From Mucilaginibacter celer (GTDB taxonomy: Bacteria > Bacteroidota > Bacteroidia > Sphingobacteriales > Sphingobacteriaceae), in the NCBI RefSeq assembly GCF_003576455.2, contig NZ_CP032869.1, positions 5,952,001 through 6,016,000 on the forward strand: a DNA stretch of 64,000 bases, in the 5' to 3' direction. Position 1 is the stretch's first letter. Each line of letters begins with the position of its first letter. The notes beneath the pieces were generated by a model. That model made no database searches. It was given only the letters and a program-made list of their open reading frames with translations, and was not told the origin of the DNA. This document shows, one piece after another, positions 40,727 to 50,471 of the stretch. The position numbers were made by a program, and so were the translations under genes.

Positions 40727-42511
40727 ATGAAAGCATTAAAACATATCACAACCATATTGCTGGGTACGTTAGCACTTGGCGCGTGTAAAAAATCATATTT
40801 AGATAAACCACTTACCGGCGCGCTCGAGCCACAGTTTTTACAAACCGAGGAGGGCGCTAACCAATTGCTGATAGGTGCTTACGCCGTGCTTGACGGGCAA
40901 CAAGGCGGCGATGCCTCCGTTGGCGGCGGCGGCGCATGGGAAGCAGCTCCCGATAACTGGATTTATGGTGGTGTTGCCGGCGGTGATGCCTCAAAAGGAA
41001 GCGTAGCCGGTGATCAAACCCCTATCGAACCGATTATGAAATACAATGCCGATGGCAGCAATGGCTTTTTCGATTCGAAATGGAGGGCCGATTATGAGGG
41101 CGTTTCGCGTTGCAATAACACCATCAGGTCCATCATGGCTATCCCTAAAATAACCGACGCAGCCAAAACCAGTCTTTTGGCACAAGCAAGGTTTTTGAGG
41201 GCGCACTACTATTTCGATCTGAAAAAAATGTTCAACAACGTGCCTTATCTTGATGAAACCACTAAAGATATCAATCAACCAAATTCGGGTGTTGATATCT
41301 GGGCTAAGATAGAGGACGATTTTAAATACGCCTATACTAATTTACCAGGCACACAACCCGATGCAGGCCGGGCTAATAAATGGGCTGCAGGTGCATACCT
41401 TGCCAAAACCTACCTGTTTGAGCATAAATACACCGAGGCCAAACCAATTTTTGATGCGGTGATAGCACAGGGTGTAACAGCCAACGGCAAAAAATATGCT
41501 TTGAATGCCAAATTTAACGATAATTTCCGTACAGCCACTAACAACAGTGCCGAGTCGGTGTTTGCGGTGCAGGCTGCTGCCAATGCTGATCCTAACGGCC
41601 CGTCGCAGGCAAACAACGGCGATATGCTGAATTTTCCTTACGGTAACAGCAGTCCTTTTAGCTGCTGCGGTTTTTACCAGCCATCTATTGATCTGGCCAA
41701 CCACTTCCGCACCAACCCAACAACCGGCTTGCCTTATTTGGATGACTACAACAGCCATGCCATTAAAACCGACATGAACGTAGCATCTTCAAAAAGCTTT
41801 ACGCCTGATGACGGTACTATCGACCCTCGTTTAGACTGGACAGCCGGGCGTCGTGGTATCCCTTACCTCGATTGGGGTTTACACCCAGGCTCCGACTGGA
41901 TCCGCGATCAGGCTTATGCCGGCCCATACTCGCCGCTTAAAAACGTTTACGGCCAGGCCGAGCAGGAAACCAATGGAGATAACACTTCCTGGGCACCAGG
42001 TTCGGGCATCAATTATAATATTATCCGTTATGCCGATGTGCTGCTGATGGCAGCTGAAGTTGAAGCACAGGTGGGGAGCCTTGACAAAGCCGAAAGTTAC
42101 GTGAACCAGGTACGTAACCGTGCCGCCAACCCCGAAGGCTTTGTACATAAGTATGTTGACAATGACGACCCGACAGGTGGCTTTACCGACGAGCCTGCTG
42201 CTAACTACAAAGTTAGCCCTTATTTACCCGGCGCTTTTGCCAGTAAAGATTTCGCCTTGAAAGCTATTTATTTCGAGCGCAAAATAGAGCTGGCGATGGA
42301 AGGCCACCGCTTTTTCGATCTGGTGCGCTGGGGCATTGCCGATACCGAACTTAACGCCTATATCACTTTCCAAAGCACCCAAACCAATGATGTTAAGGGC
42401 GGTAAATTTTTGAAAGGCAAAAACGAATATTACCCTATACCTCAAAAGGAAATTGACCTTAGCGTAAAAGGCGGTACACCGGTATTGAAACAGAACCCGG
42501 GGTACCATTAA
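40727..42511 (+). CDS. SusD/RagB family nutrient-binding lipoprotein
   Basis: A 594-residue surface lipoprotein. Lipobox LGTLALGAC (Cys20) follows the start, then KSYLDKPLTGALEPQFLQTEEGANQLLIGAY, the family N-terminus, TPR-like helical region (about 60-220), and the C-terminal block ending IYFERKIELAMEGHRFFDLVRWG and YPIPQKEIDL. It binds the glycan at the surface and acts as lid of SusC. It is directly downstream of susC and the next gene, 137 bp away, encodes the acyltransferase-like protein. Confidence 0.96.
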   Translation: MKALKHITTILLGTLALGACKKSYLDKPLTGALEPQFLQTEEGANQLLIGAYAVLDGQQGGDASVGGGGAWEAAPDNWIYGGVAGGDASKGSVAGDQTPIEPIMKYNADGSNGFFDSKWRADYEGVSRCNNTIRSIMAIPKITDAAKTSLLAQARFLRAHYYFDLKKMFNNVPYLDETTKDINQPNSGVDIWAKIEDDFKYAYTNLPGTQPDAGRANKWAAGAYLAKTYLFEHKYTEAKPIFDAVIAQGVTANGKKYALNAKFNDNFRTATNNSAESVFAVQAAANADPNGPSQANNGDMLNFPYGNSSPFSCCGFYQPSIDLANHFRTNPTTGLPYLDDYNSHAIKTDMNVASSKSFTPDDGTIDPRLDWTAGRRGIPYLDWGLHPGSDWIRDQAYAGPYSPLKNVYGQAEQETNGDNTSWAPGSGINYNIIRYADVLLMAAEVEAQVGSLDKAESYVNQVRNRAANPEGFVHKYVDNDDPTGGFTDEPAANYKVSPYLPGAFASKDFALKAIYFERKIELAMEGHRFFDLVRWGIADTELNAYITFQSTQTNDVKGGKFLKGKNEYYPIPQKEIDLSVKGGTPVLKQNPGYH

Positions 42512-42552
42512 TTGAGCCGAAAGCAAAAGGCTTAAAGCCGAAAGCTATTTAT

Positions 42553-42584
42553 AACTTACCGGGAATATTTTTTCCCGGTAAGTT
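42553..42584 (+). other. Stem-loop between susD and the acyltransferase gene
   Basis: Perfect 13-bp stem AACTTACCGGGAA / TTCCCGGTAAGTT around a 6-base TATTTT loop, 42 bp after susD. The following tract is not U-rich, so it may only partly stop transcription; a repeat of GAAAGC words precedes it. Confidence 0.5.
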
Positions 42585-42647
42585 TACTATCTTGCCTTAA
42601 CATTCCTGCTTTTTTTAAGCTGATTATAAACTCATTTTAAACCCTTT

Positions 42648-43775
42648 ATGGACAAATCATCACCGCGGTTTTTATCGCTGGATGTATTTCGTGGCATGAC
42701 TTTATGTTTCATGATCATTGTAAATACGCCCGGCAGCGGGGCCGCACCATTCGCGCCGCTCGAGCATGCCGCCTGGCATGGCTTTACCCCTACCGATCTT
42801 GTGTTCCCTTCCTTTTTGTTTGCCGTAGGCAACGCCATGAGTTTTTCGATGAAACGCTACCAGGAACTGGGAAATGCAGCAGTGCTGAGCAAAATTTTCA
42901 GGCGTACGCTGCTTATCTTTTTAATAGGTTACCTCATGTACTGGTTCCCTTTCTTTTCGATGAATGGCGGCTTCCATTGGAAACCTATTGCCAACACCCG
43001 TATTATGGGCGTTTTACAACGTATTGCGCTGTGCTATTGCTTCGCCTCGCTCATGATCCATTTTTTGGCAAAGCGATCGGTTATTATTTTATCGGCTTTG
43101 TTTTTGGTGCTTTACTGGATCCTGCTGCTCATTTACGGCAACCCTGCCGATCCGCTGAGCATGACAGGTAATGCAGGCATCTTCCTGGATAAATTTTTAT
43201 TTGGGGATAAACACCTGTATCACGGCGAAGGTATTCCTTTTGATCCCGAAGGTGTGCTGAGCACCCTGCCTGCCATCGTTAACGTGGTGGTTGGTTATTA
43301 TGCAGGTAAATTTGTACAGCAAAAAGGCAAAGGTTATGACACCACAACCAAACTGTTGCTAACAGGATGCCTGTTCATTTTCCTGGCCCTGTGTTGGAAC
43401 ATGGTATTCCCCATCAACAAAAAACTGTGGACAAGCTCGTTTGTATTGGTAACCACCGGCCTCGACCTGGTGATCCTTTCGGCCCTGATCTATGTGCTCG
43501 AGATCAATAACTGGAACAAAGGCAACTGGGCCCGCTTTTTTACCATTATGGGTAAAAACCCGCTGCCGGTTTATGTGCTTTCAGAGATCTTGCTGCTTCC
43601 GGTTAGTATGATCATCATTGGCGGTACCAATGCGGTTGACTGGATCAACAATGTTTTTTACCAGGTAATAGCGCCCGGGCCAATAGGTTCGCTGCTGTTT
43701 GCTATAAGCTTTATGACGATTTGCTGGTTGGTGGCTTATTTGCTGGATAGAAAGAATATTTATATCAGGGTGTGA
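42648..43775 (+). CDS. Heparan-alpha-glucosaminide N-acetyltransferase-like (DUF5009/NagX) membrane protein
   Basis: A 375-residue membrane protein with about ten hydrophobic segments. The N-terminus SPRFLSLDVFRGMTLCFMIIVNTPGSG matches the DUF5009/DUF1624 family, whose human relative HGSNAT acetylates terminal glucosamine across a membrane; the conserved His is visible in AAWHGFTPTDLVFPSFLFAVG. NagX-type members sit in N-acetylglucosamine gene clusters. Its place between SusD and a hexosaminidase supports amino-sugar use. Activity not proven. Confidence 0.87.
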   Translation: MDKSSPRFLSLDVFRGMTLCFMIIVNTPGSGAAPFAPLEHAAWHGFTPTDLVFPSFLFAVGNAMSFSMKRYQELGNAAVLSKIFRRTLLIFLIGYLMYWFPFFSMNGGFHWKPIANTRIMGVLQRIALCYCFASLMIHFLAKRSVIILSALFLVLYWILLLIYGNPADPLSMTGNAGIFLDKFLFGDKHLYHGEGIPFDPEGVLSTLPAIVNVVVGYYAGKFVQQKGKGYDTTTKLLLTGCLFIFLALCWNMVFPINKKLWTSSFVLVTTGLDLVILSALIYVLEINNWNKGNWARFFTIMGKNPLPVYVLSEILLLPVSMIIIGGTNAVDWINNVFYQVIAPGPIGSLLFAISFMTICWLVAYLLDRKNIYIRV

Positions 43776-43804
43776 TTAAGTTCATTGTTGAAAGATAAAA
43801 AAGT

Positions 43805-43886
43805 CGTCATTGCGAGGAACGAAGCAATCGCACAGAGGCAGGTCCGCCCTGTATAGTTCGCGATTGCTTCGTTCCTCGCAATGACG
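43805..43886. repeat. CATTGCGAGG hairpin family (copy between NagX-like and GH20 genes)
   Basis: 82 bp. Left arm CGTCATTGCGAGGAACGAAG plus CAATCGCAC, right arm TTCGCGATTGCTTCGTTCCTC plus GCAATGACG; core CCCTGTATAG. The variable pair is A/T and matches across the arms. Confidence 0.85.
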
Positions 43887-43969
43887 CTTCTCTATGGAAA
43901 TACTTCTTAATATTATTTAAAAAGTTTAATTTGCATACACCAATTCAAAACATAATTAAACAGTTTTTT

Positions 43970-45877
43970 ATGAAGAAATTATCCTTATTGCTCTGCGGTT
44001 GCGTGGCGCATTTGTTATCGGCTGCACAGGCAAGCAAACCTGCGCCCGCGCTTATCCCTCAGCCGGTAAAGGTTACACAAACTACGGGTCAGTTTGTGCT
44101 GCCCAAAACCATTGTGGTTGAGGCAACATCTTCGGCCGATGTAGCTAACGTTACTGCCTATCTTAAAAGAAAGCTTGCTACATCAACAGGCGCTTTCATC
44201 AGCATAAAAAGTGCTGCGCCAACTGCCTCAATCAGGCTTGTGCTTAATAAAACTGCCGATACGCTTATCAAAACCGAGGGCTATAAACTATCGGTAACAC
44301 CCAAAAAAGTAGTGATCAGGGCTAATGATGCCGCCGGTTTGTTTTATGGCGTACAAACATTTTTCCAGCTGTTGCCTAAAGAGGTTGAAGGCCTTGAAGT
44401 GGCCAAAGGTGTAACCTGGGCTGCCCCCGCTGTTGAGATTACAGATTATCCGCGTTTTGCCTGGAGAGGGTTAATGTTTGATGTGTCGCGCCACTTTTTT
44501 ACCAAGGCCGAGGTTAAGCAATATATTGATGCCATGGTTAAATACAAATTTAACCTGCTGCACCTGCACCTTACTGATGATGAAGGCTGGCGCGTTGAAA
44601 TTAAAAGCCTGCCGAGGTTAACCGAAGTAGGATCGCACAATGTAAAAAAAGTTGGGCAGTTTGGTACCTTCACCCCGCCAACACCTGATGAGCCGCGCAC
44701 TTACGGCGGCTTTTATACCCAGGAAGATATTAAAGAACTGGTACAATATGCAAAAGACCGGTTTGTAAACATCCTGCCCGAAATTGATGTGCCGGGCCAT
44801 AGCCTTGCCGCGGTGGTTGCCTATCCCGAGCTTTCGTGCACACCGGGTGCCGATAAATATGTGGTAAACTCGGGCGAGCCTTTTATGGATTGGAGCGGGC
44901 CGCATAACAGGGCTATTGTTGATAATACGCTTTGCCCTGCAAATGAAGCTGTTTATACTTTTTTAGATAAGGTTGTTACCGAGGTTGCACAGCTATTTCC
45001 TTTTGGATATATCCATTTAGGCGGCGATGAATGCGCCAAAAACTTCTGGGAGCAAAGCGATGCCATCAAGGCGCTGATGGCTAAAGAAAACCTGAAGGAC
45101 ATGAACGAGGTGCAGGCCTATTTTGAAAAGCGTTTGGAAAAGATCGTCGAATCAAAAGGTAAAAAATTTATGGGTTGGGATGAGATCATCGAGGGAGGCC
45201 TTGGTCCTAATGCTGCGGTAATGAGCTGGCGGGGTATTCAGGGTGGCATAACAGCTGCAAAAGCGGGTCACGAAGTGGTGATGAGCCCTACAACTTTTGC
45301 ATACCTGGATTACATGCAAAGCGATCGTGTAAATGAAACAAAAATCTATGCAACGTTGCGCCTGAGCAAAACTTACTCGTGGGAGCCGGTACCTGATAGC
45401 GTTGATGCGCGCCTGATTAAAGGCGGGCAAGGAAACCTATGGACTGAGCAGGTATACAATATCCGCCAGGCCGAGTACATGACCTGGCCGCGTGGTATGG
45501 CCATTGCTGAGGATGTATGGTCGGCCAAAGGGCCTAAAAATTGGGATGGTTTCTTTAGCCGCGTTGAAAAACATTTCCCCCGCTTTGATGAGGCCGAAAC
45601 CAAAATAGCGCCAAGCGCTTATGATCCATCATTCGATGCCAAATTTAATGCAGACAGCACATTAAAAATAACACTTATCAACGAGGTGAACGGGTTGGAC
45701 ACCTATTATAGTTTTGATAACTCGTTCCCCGACAGGTTTTATCCTAAATACACCGCGCCGATTGATGCGCCTAAAGATGCCACCACGCTTAGGGTAATCA
45801 CCTATCGCGGTAAAAAACCGGTAGGCCGCATGGTTACCATGCCATTGGCCGAGTTGAAGAGCAGGATAAAGAAGTAG
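43970..45877 (+). CDS. Beta-N-acetylhexosaminidase (GH20)
   Basis: A 635-residue secreted enzyme; start at 43970 gives the signal MKKLSLLLCGCVAHLLSAAQ. Residues about 25-155 form the GH20b alpha/beta domain; the catalytic barrel follows from PRFAWRGLMFDVSRHFF and has the catalytic Asp-Glu pair 353-354 in HLGGDECAKNFW, plus WDEIIEGG and the tryptophan-rich YSWEPVP region. It removes terminal beta-linked GlcNAc or GalNAc by substrate-assisted catalysis. C-terminal about 80 residues are an extra beta domain. It ends the plus-strand part of the carbohydrate locus. Confidence 0.95.
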   Translation: MKKLSLLLCGCVAHLLSAAQASKPAPALIPQPVKVTQTTGQFVLPKTIVVEATSSADVANVTAYLKRKLATSTGAFISIKSAAPTASIRLVLNKTADTLIKTEGYKLSVTPKKVVIRANDAAGLFYGVQTFFQLLPKEVEGLEVAKGVTWAAPAVEITDYPRFAWRGLMFDVSRHFFTKAEVKQYIDAMVKYKFNLLHLHLTDDEGWRVEIKSLPRLTEVGSHNVKKVGQFGTFTPPTPDEPRTYGGFYTQEDIKELVQYAKDRFVNILPEIDVPGHSLAAVVAYPELSCTPGADKYVVNSGEPFMDWSGPHNRAIVDNTLCPANEAVYTFLDKVVTEVAQLFPFGYIHLGGDECAKNFWEQSDAIKALMAKENLKDMNEVQAYFEKRLEKIVESKGKKFMGWDEIIEGGLGPNAAVMSWRGIQGGITAAKAGHEVVMSPTTFAYLDYMQSDRVNETKIYATLRLSKTYSWEPVPDSVDARLIKGGQGNLWTEQVYNIRQAEYMTWPRGMAIAEDVWSAKGPKNWDGFFSRVEKHFPRFDEAETKIAPSAYDPSFDAKFNADSTLKITLINEVNGLDTYYSFDNSFPDRFYPKYTAPIDAPKDATTLRVITYRGKKPVGRMVTMPLAELKSRIKK

Positions 45878-45895
45878 TAGCTGGATAATTTTGAT

Positions 45896-45944
45896 AAAAA
45901 TGGCAACGCCCTTCAGACTAATTCTGAAGGGCGTTGCCATTTTT
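45896..45944. terminator. Bidirectional terminator after the GH20 gene
   Basis: A 22-bp stem: AAAAATGGCAACGCCCTTCAGA pairs perfectly with its complement around a 5-base CTAAT loop, with A and T ends on both sides. It lies between the convergent GH20 and aminopeptidase P genes. Confidence 0.85.
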
Positions 45945-45955
45945 ATATCTTGTGT

Positions 45956-45988
45956 GCCGCCGCTCGGCTCCAGCAGGCGAGCGGCGGC
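45956..45988. other. Second GC-rich stem-loop between GH20 and aminopeptidase P
   Basis: Perfect 11-bp stem GCCGCCGCTCG / CGAGCGGCGGC around an 11-base loop. It is only 12 bp from the terminator above, so the convergent gap has a double hairpin block. Confidence 0.6.
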
Positions 45989-46027
45989 TCATTTTGTTTA
46001 TTTGTTGTAATGGTGTTTTAGCATTAT

Positions 46028-47641
46028 TTACTTCAATGCCGGAAACTTAGCCGCTTCAAAAATGCTTTTCTCTGTCGCAGCTTTCTCCACATCCTGCCAT
46101 TTACGCGGTGCATCGGCGGATAAATTGGTACCGCCATCTTTGCCTATCTGTACGTCATCTTCAATACGTACACCAATATTCCACCATTTTTTATCGCATG
46201 GGCTGCCTGCAGGGATATAGATGCCCGGTTCAACGGTGATCACCATGTTTTCTTCCAGACTACCGCGGCCGCCTTTATCATGCACATCAAGCCCTAAATG
46301 GTGCGAAACACCATGCGGGTAATATTTGCGTACTTCTGATGCATCTTTAATAATGCCCAATTTAATCAGGCCTGCCGATAGTACTTCGGCTGTTTTTTGC
46401 TCCAGACTGGCATAAGGCACACCGGCTTTGCAAAGTTTAAAAACCTCTTCCTGCGCATCATAAACCAATTGGTAAATGGCTTTTTGCTCTTCGGTAAATT
46501 TGCCGTTGGCTGGTACAGTACGTGTAACATCGGCCGAGTAGCCATGGTATTCGGCACCAACGTCCATCAGTAATAACTGGTTATCCAATTTGGTGGCGGC
46601 GTTTTCTTCATAGTGAAGGATACAGCCATTTGCACCGGCACCTACAATTGGCGGATAGCCTTCATCTTCGGCACCATAACGTTTATGTACATACAGCATA
46701 ATGCCTTCCACCTCGCGCTCGCTCATAGATGGCTTTACGGCCCTCATTACTTCGAGGTGGGCAAGGCTTGATATTTCAACAGCTTTTTTCAGTACAGCAA
46801 TTTCTTCGGGAGTTTTTACACCGCGAAGCTTGCTTGTAAAAGTGTCAAAATCCATGGTGCCGCCTAAGTTATTACCAATTTTTGCTTTAACCGCAGCTAA
46901 GGTAACCGAATCTGGTTTAGCCAACAGCTCCTGTACAAGGGGGCTTGCCTTGCTTAAATCGGTGTATTTGGTTTTAAAGAAGGTTACCACGCGCGGCAGA
47001 TTTTGCGGGGTGGCGCGGTTGGCAATCACATTCATATCACTCAGGGCCTGCCTGTCAACATCGGCAATGCCGGCTTTGCTTTTAAACGCAGCAATCAGCT
47101 TTTTAAGTTCTCCTACCGAGCCGTCGCCCGTTACATCTTCGGGTAGGTTATCATAATAAACTTTGCCGAATTTTTTAAAATCAACAGGGAATTTGGCAAA
47201 CTCTTCGCTGTTGTAAGCGCGTTTGAAGCCTAATTGCGTTTTGGCGCCTTCAACACCCAGGCGCCTGCCGGTCCACTGCTCGCGGGCAGCATTACGCTGG
47301 CGTACAAACAACACTTCGTTGTAGCTGCTGTCGCCATCGGCCTGTATGTCTTTAAATACCAAAAGCACTGCGTTAGGCTCCTTGTATCCCGAAAAATAAT
47401 ACAGATCGGGGTTGGGGTGATAAACGTAGTTAACATCGTTAGAGAAAACCTGCTCGGGGTACGAGAAGATTACGGCTACCGAGTTTGGGGCCATCAAATT
47501 GCGAAGGGCCTGTCGCCTTCCGGCATGAAATTCTTTGCTTAAATAATCGGTTGGGAGGTTTTCGGCGGTTTGTGCAAAACTATGGCTTGCGCCGCACAGG
47601 GCAATTAGTGTAACTAATGCCCGGCAAAAAAATCGGGTCAT
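46028..47641 (-). CDS. Secreted Xaa-Pro aminopeptidase (aminopeptidase P type, M24)
   Basis: A 537-residue peptidase; start at 47641 gives a signal peptide ending SHSFAQ. The N-terminal regulatory domain is followed by the M24 pita-bread fold with all five metal ligands: Asp360 and Asp371 (LLMDVGAEYHGYSADVTRTV), His448 (GVSHHLG), Glu471 (ITVEPGIY) and Glu494 (VRIEDDV). It removes N-terminal residues before proline. It is separated from the carbohydrate genes by the terminator, but the location suggests an accessory periplasmic peptidase. Confidence 0.95.
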   Translation of the reverse strand: MTRFFCRALVTLIALCGASHSFAQTAENLPTDYLSKEFHAGRRQALRNLMAPNSVAVIFSYPEQVFSNDVNYVYHPNPDLYYFSGYKEPNAVLLVFKDIQADGDSSYNEVLFVRQRNAAREQWTGRRLGVEGAKTQLGFKRAYNSEEFAKFPVDFKKFGKVYYDNLPEDVTGDGSVGELKKLIAAFKSKAGIADVDRQALSDMNVIANRATPQNLPRVVTFFKTKYTDLSKASPLVQELLAKPDSVTLAAVKAKIGNNLGGTMDFDTFTSKLRGVKTPEEIAVLKKAVEISSLAHLEVMRAVKPSMSEREVEGIMLYVHKRYGAEDEGYPPIVGAGANGCILHYEENAATKLDNQLLLMDVGAEYHGYSADVTRTVPANGKFTEEQKAIYQLVYDAQEEVFKLCKAGVPYASLEQKTAEVLSAGLIKLGIIKDASEVRKYYPHGVSHHLGLDVHDKGGRGSLEENMVITVEPGIYIPAGSPCDKKWWNIGVRIEDDVQIGKDGGTNLSADAPRKWQDVEKAATEKSIFEAAKFPALK

Positions 47642-47744
47642 AATGATAAAGTATTTGTCAGTCAATAAATCGGTTTAAGATAGTAATTATCAGCAGATAA
47701 TTTGCTCACCCTTTTAGGGGGAAAAGAAAACAGTATATAAAAAA

Positions 47745-47826
47745 CGTCATTGCGAGGTACGAAGCAATCGCGAACTATACAGGGCGGGCCTGCTGCCGTG
47801 CGATTGCTTCGTACCTCGCAATAACG
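47745..47826. repeat. CATTGCGAGG hairpin family (reverse-orientation copy)
   Basis: 82 bp with the loop reversed: left CGTCATTGCGAGGTACGAAG plus CAATCGCGAACTATACAGGG, right CGTGCGATTGCTTCGTACC plus TCGCAATAACG. The variable pair is T/A and matches. It lies after the GH43 gene end and before the aminopeptidase P start. Confidence 0.85.
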
Positions 47827-47845
47827 AGTTTAGAAAAACGTGCCT

Positions 47846-48841
47846 TTACTTAATTGACCTTGCTGCTACTCCTTCATTGGTAATCTTAACCGGCAAAATT
47901 TTTCCATCCTTGTCAAAATACATTTTATCAATACAGGTAACACGATGGTTGCCATCGGTTTCGGTAAGCGGACGGCGGTGGTAAACAATATACCATTCAT
48001 CTTTACCCGGCACCTGGATCACCGAATGGTGCCCGGCACCTGTAGCAATGCTGGCATCCTGCTTCAATATAGTGCCAATGCGGTTAAACGGCCCAAAAGG
48101 CGAATCGCCAATGGCATAAGCCACACGGTAATCCGGACCGGTCCAGCCGCCCTCGCTCCACATAAAATAATATTTGCCTTTGCGTTTAAACATTACAGGC
48201 CCTTCCACATAATCTTTAGGAGTGATGAGCTTGTAGGTTTCGCCGTTATCAAAAGGCTCTGTGCCTGTAAAATCATTTTTAAGCTTTACAATGTTACACT
48301 GGCCCCAGCCGCCGTATATCATGTAGTACTGGCCGTTATCATCCTTAAAAACAAACTGATCAATAGGTTGCGCTTTGTTGATGATCTGGCCTATCAGTGG
48401 TTTGCCTAACAAATCTTTAAAAGGGCCTTCGGGTTTATCTCCAACAGCAACGCCAATGCCGCCAACTTCGTTATTGTTTTGGATATCGTTTGCGCCAAAA
48501 AAGATGTAGTATTTGCCATCCTTTTGGGTAACGGCGGGTGCCCACATAGCGCGTTTGGCCCATTTTACGGCAGCGGTATCAATAATGCGGGGGTGCTTGG
48601 TCCAGTGTAGCAGGTCGGGCGAGGAAAAGGCATCCATAAATACCTGGTCGTTGTATTTGGCGGAGTAGGTAGGGTATACCCAATATTGTTTATTGAATAT
48701 TTTAGCTTCCGGGTCGGCATACCAGCCTTCAACAATTGGGTTGCCGGATGTTTTTTTATCCTGGGCTAATGTTTTATTGGCAAACGGGAGTAATGCTAAA
48801 CCAACACCGAGCAGGAACGTGATTTTTTTAGGGATATGCAT
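47846..48841 (-). CDS. Glycoside hydrolase family 43 protein
   Basis: A 331-residue five-bladed beta-propeller enzyme. Signal peptide ends NKTLAQD; the three acidic residues of GH43 are visible as Asp43 (EGWYADPEAKIF), Asp161 (QPIDQFVFKD) and Glu213 (DYVEGPVMFKRK). GH43 enzymes are arabinosidases, xylosidases or galactosidases; exact specificity cannot be read here. It is on the minus strand, as the far edge of the carbohydrate region. Confidence 0.93.
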   Translation of the reverse strand: MHIPKKITFLLGVGLALLPFANKTLAQDKKTSGNPIVEGWYADPEAKIFNKQYWVYPTYSAKYNDQVFMDAFSSPDLLHWTKHPRIIDTAAVKWAKRAMWAPAVTQKDGKYYIFFGANDIQNNNEVGGIGVAVGDKPEGPFKDLLGKPLIGQIINKAQPIDQFVFKDDNGQYYMIYGGWGQCNIVKLKNDFTGTEPFDNGETYKLITPKDYVEGPVMFKRKGKYYFMWSEGGWTGPDYRVAYAIGDSPFGPFNRIGTILKQDASIATGAGHHSVIQVPGKDEWYIVYHRRPLTETDGNHRVTCIDKMYFDKDGKILPVKITNEGVAARSIK

Positions 48842-48930
48842 TGGGAATGGATTTTGGGTTCTAAGATATTAAAATTGATAAAACGTTTTAGTAAAATCAA
48901 AAATAAGTTTTGCCAAAGCGAAGCTAAAAA

Positions 48931-49016
48931 GGCGTCATTGCGAGGAACGAAGCAATCGCGAACTATACAGGGCATACCTGCTAACGTGCGATTGCTTCAT
49001 ACCTCTCAATGACGCC
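48931..49016. repeat. CATTGCGAGG hairpin family (reverse-orientation copy 2)
   Basis: 86 bp. Left arm GGCGTCATTGCGAGGAACGA plus AGCAATCGCGAAC, right arm GTGCGATTGCTTCATACC plus TCTCAATGACGCC. Here the right arm has base changes (CATACC, TCTC), so the stem is decayed relative to other copies. Confidence 0.8.
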
Positions 49017-49054
49017 TTTAATATTCATATTGCTTCAGCTCTCGCCTCTGCGTT

Positions 49055-50299
49055 TTAATTACCGGTGTTTTGTTGCTTTGGTTTCTTTTTGCCCCAGCGG
49101 CGGTTTGGCTTTCTCTTTTTATCGCCGCTGCCGTTACCTCCCTGGGTAGGCTCGGGCTTAAGGGGCTGAATGCCGGCCAGTTCGTCGGGCAGTGTCATCA
49201 GTTTGATGGGCTTTTCAATCAGCTTCTCGATATTTTTCAGTTTACGCTCATCGCGGTGGTTTACAAAGGTGATGGCGGTGCCTGTGGTGGCTGCGCGGGC
49301 TGTACGGCCAATGCGGTGGATATAATCTTCCGGGTCGCCGGGTACATCGTAGTTAATCACGAGGTCGATACCCTCCACGTCGATACCGCGCGAAAGGGCA
49401 TCGGTGCCGATTATAACCGGCAGTAGTTTGTTTTTAAATTTAAGGAGGATCTCTTCACGCTCTTTCTGTTCCAGATCGGAATGGAAAGACATGGCGTTGA
49501 TCTTAATTGCTTTAAGTTCTCTGTACAAAGCTTTAACAATTTCCTTACGGGAAGCGAAAATGATAATGCTTGTAAAAGCCGAATCTTTAAGAATATGCTG
49601 CACCAGCGGTGTTTTCTGCTGATCATGCACGCGGTAAACCTGCTGATCAATCCCCACGGCAGGCTGCGAAATAGCAATATTGATCTGCTCCGGATCTTTC
49701 AGGATAGCCTTGGCAAGCGAACGGATGCGTCCCGGCATAGTAGCCGAAAACAGCAGCGTTTGCCGCTCTTTGGGCAGATAGCTGATGATACGCATAATAT
49801 CATCAGAGAAACCCATATCCAGCATCCGGTCGGCTTCATCAAGTACCAAATGGGTAAGATGATTAAGCTTCAACACACCCGATGTAAGGTGGGCAATAAG
49901 CCTGCCCGGCGTGGCCACAATAATATTTACATTGTTTTGAATGCCGCGGCGTTGCTGCTCGTAAACAATACCATCGCCGCCGCCAAAAACGGCTATCGAG
50001 CTGATACCTGTAAAATAAGCAAGGCCTTCCACCTGCTGATCTATCTGTTGGGCAAGCTCGCGGGTGGGCGCTAAAATAAGCGCGCAGGTATGGTGTTTAT
50101 TCCCCTGGCTAATGGCATTGAGCACCGGCAGCAGGTAGGCGCCGGTTTTACCGGTACCTGTTTGAGCACAGGCTATCAGATCGCGGCCCTCCATAATGGT
50201 TGGGATAGCCATAGCCTGTATGGGGGTAGGTGTGGTAAAGCCCATGCTCTCTACACCTTCAAACAACTGCTCGTTAAAATTAAAATCCTGAAAAGTCAC
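49055..50299 (-). CDS. DEAD-box RNA helicase (RhlE type)
   Basis: A 414-residue helicase with all motifs: Q motif GFTTPTPIQ, motif I AQTGTGKT (45-52), DEAD at 154-157 (LVLDEADRMLDMG), SAT (LLFSATMPG), and HRIGRTARA in the second domain. The tail is Lys/Gln/Gly-rich and basic (RKPNRRWGKKKPKQQ), as in RhlE proteins that act in ribosome assembly or RNA decay. It is a single gene. Upstream is a 172-bp gap to the plus-strand GNAT gene, divergent. Confidence 0.95.
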   Translation of the reverse strand: MTFQDFNFNEQLFEGVESMGFTTPTPIQAMAIPTIMEGRDLIACAQTGTGKTGAYLLPVLNAISQGNKHHTCALILAPTRELAQQIDQQVEGLAYFTGISSIAVFGGGDGIVYEQQRRGIQNNVNIIVATPGRLIAHLTSGVLKLNHLTHLVLDEADRMLDMGFSDDIMRIISYLPKERQTLLFSATMPGRIRSLAKAILKDPEQINIAISQPAVGIDQQVYRVHDQQKTPLVQHILKDSAFTSIIIFASRKEIVKALYRELKAIKINAMSFHSDLEQKEREEILLKFKNKLLPVIIGTDALSRGIDVEGIDLVINYDVPGDPEDYIHRIGRTARAATTGTAITFVNHRDERKLKNIEKLIEKPIKLMTLPDELAGIQPLKPEPTQGGNGSGDKKRKPNRRWGKKKPKQQNTGN

Positions 50300-50471
50300 T
50301 ATATCTTGTATGTAAGATATGCAAGGTATAAAAATTTAACGGTAAATGAGGGTTTTGTGCGGAATTGGGCTACGGTTAAAGGGATTGTACGGCATGGTTT
50401 TCAGTTTATTGACACCAGTTTTACCAAAGCCGTATGCATTACCCATTCAAAAAATATATTTTTGAAAACCT

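Noticed and set aside
49481..50074. 197-residue plus-strand frame opposite the DEAD-box gene
   Set aside because: Inside a gene whose helicase motifs are all present; shadow frame.
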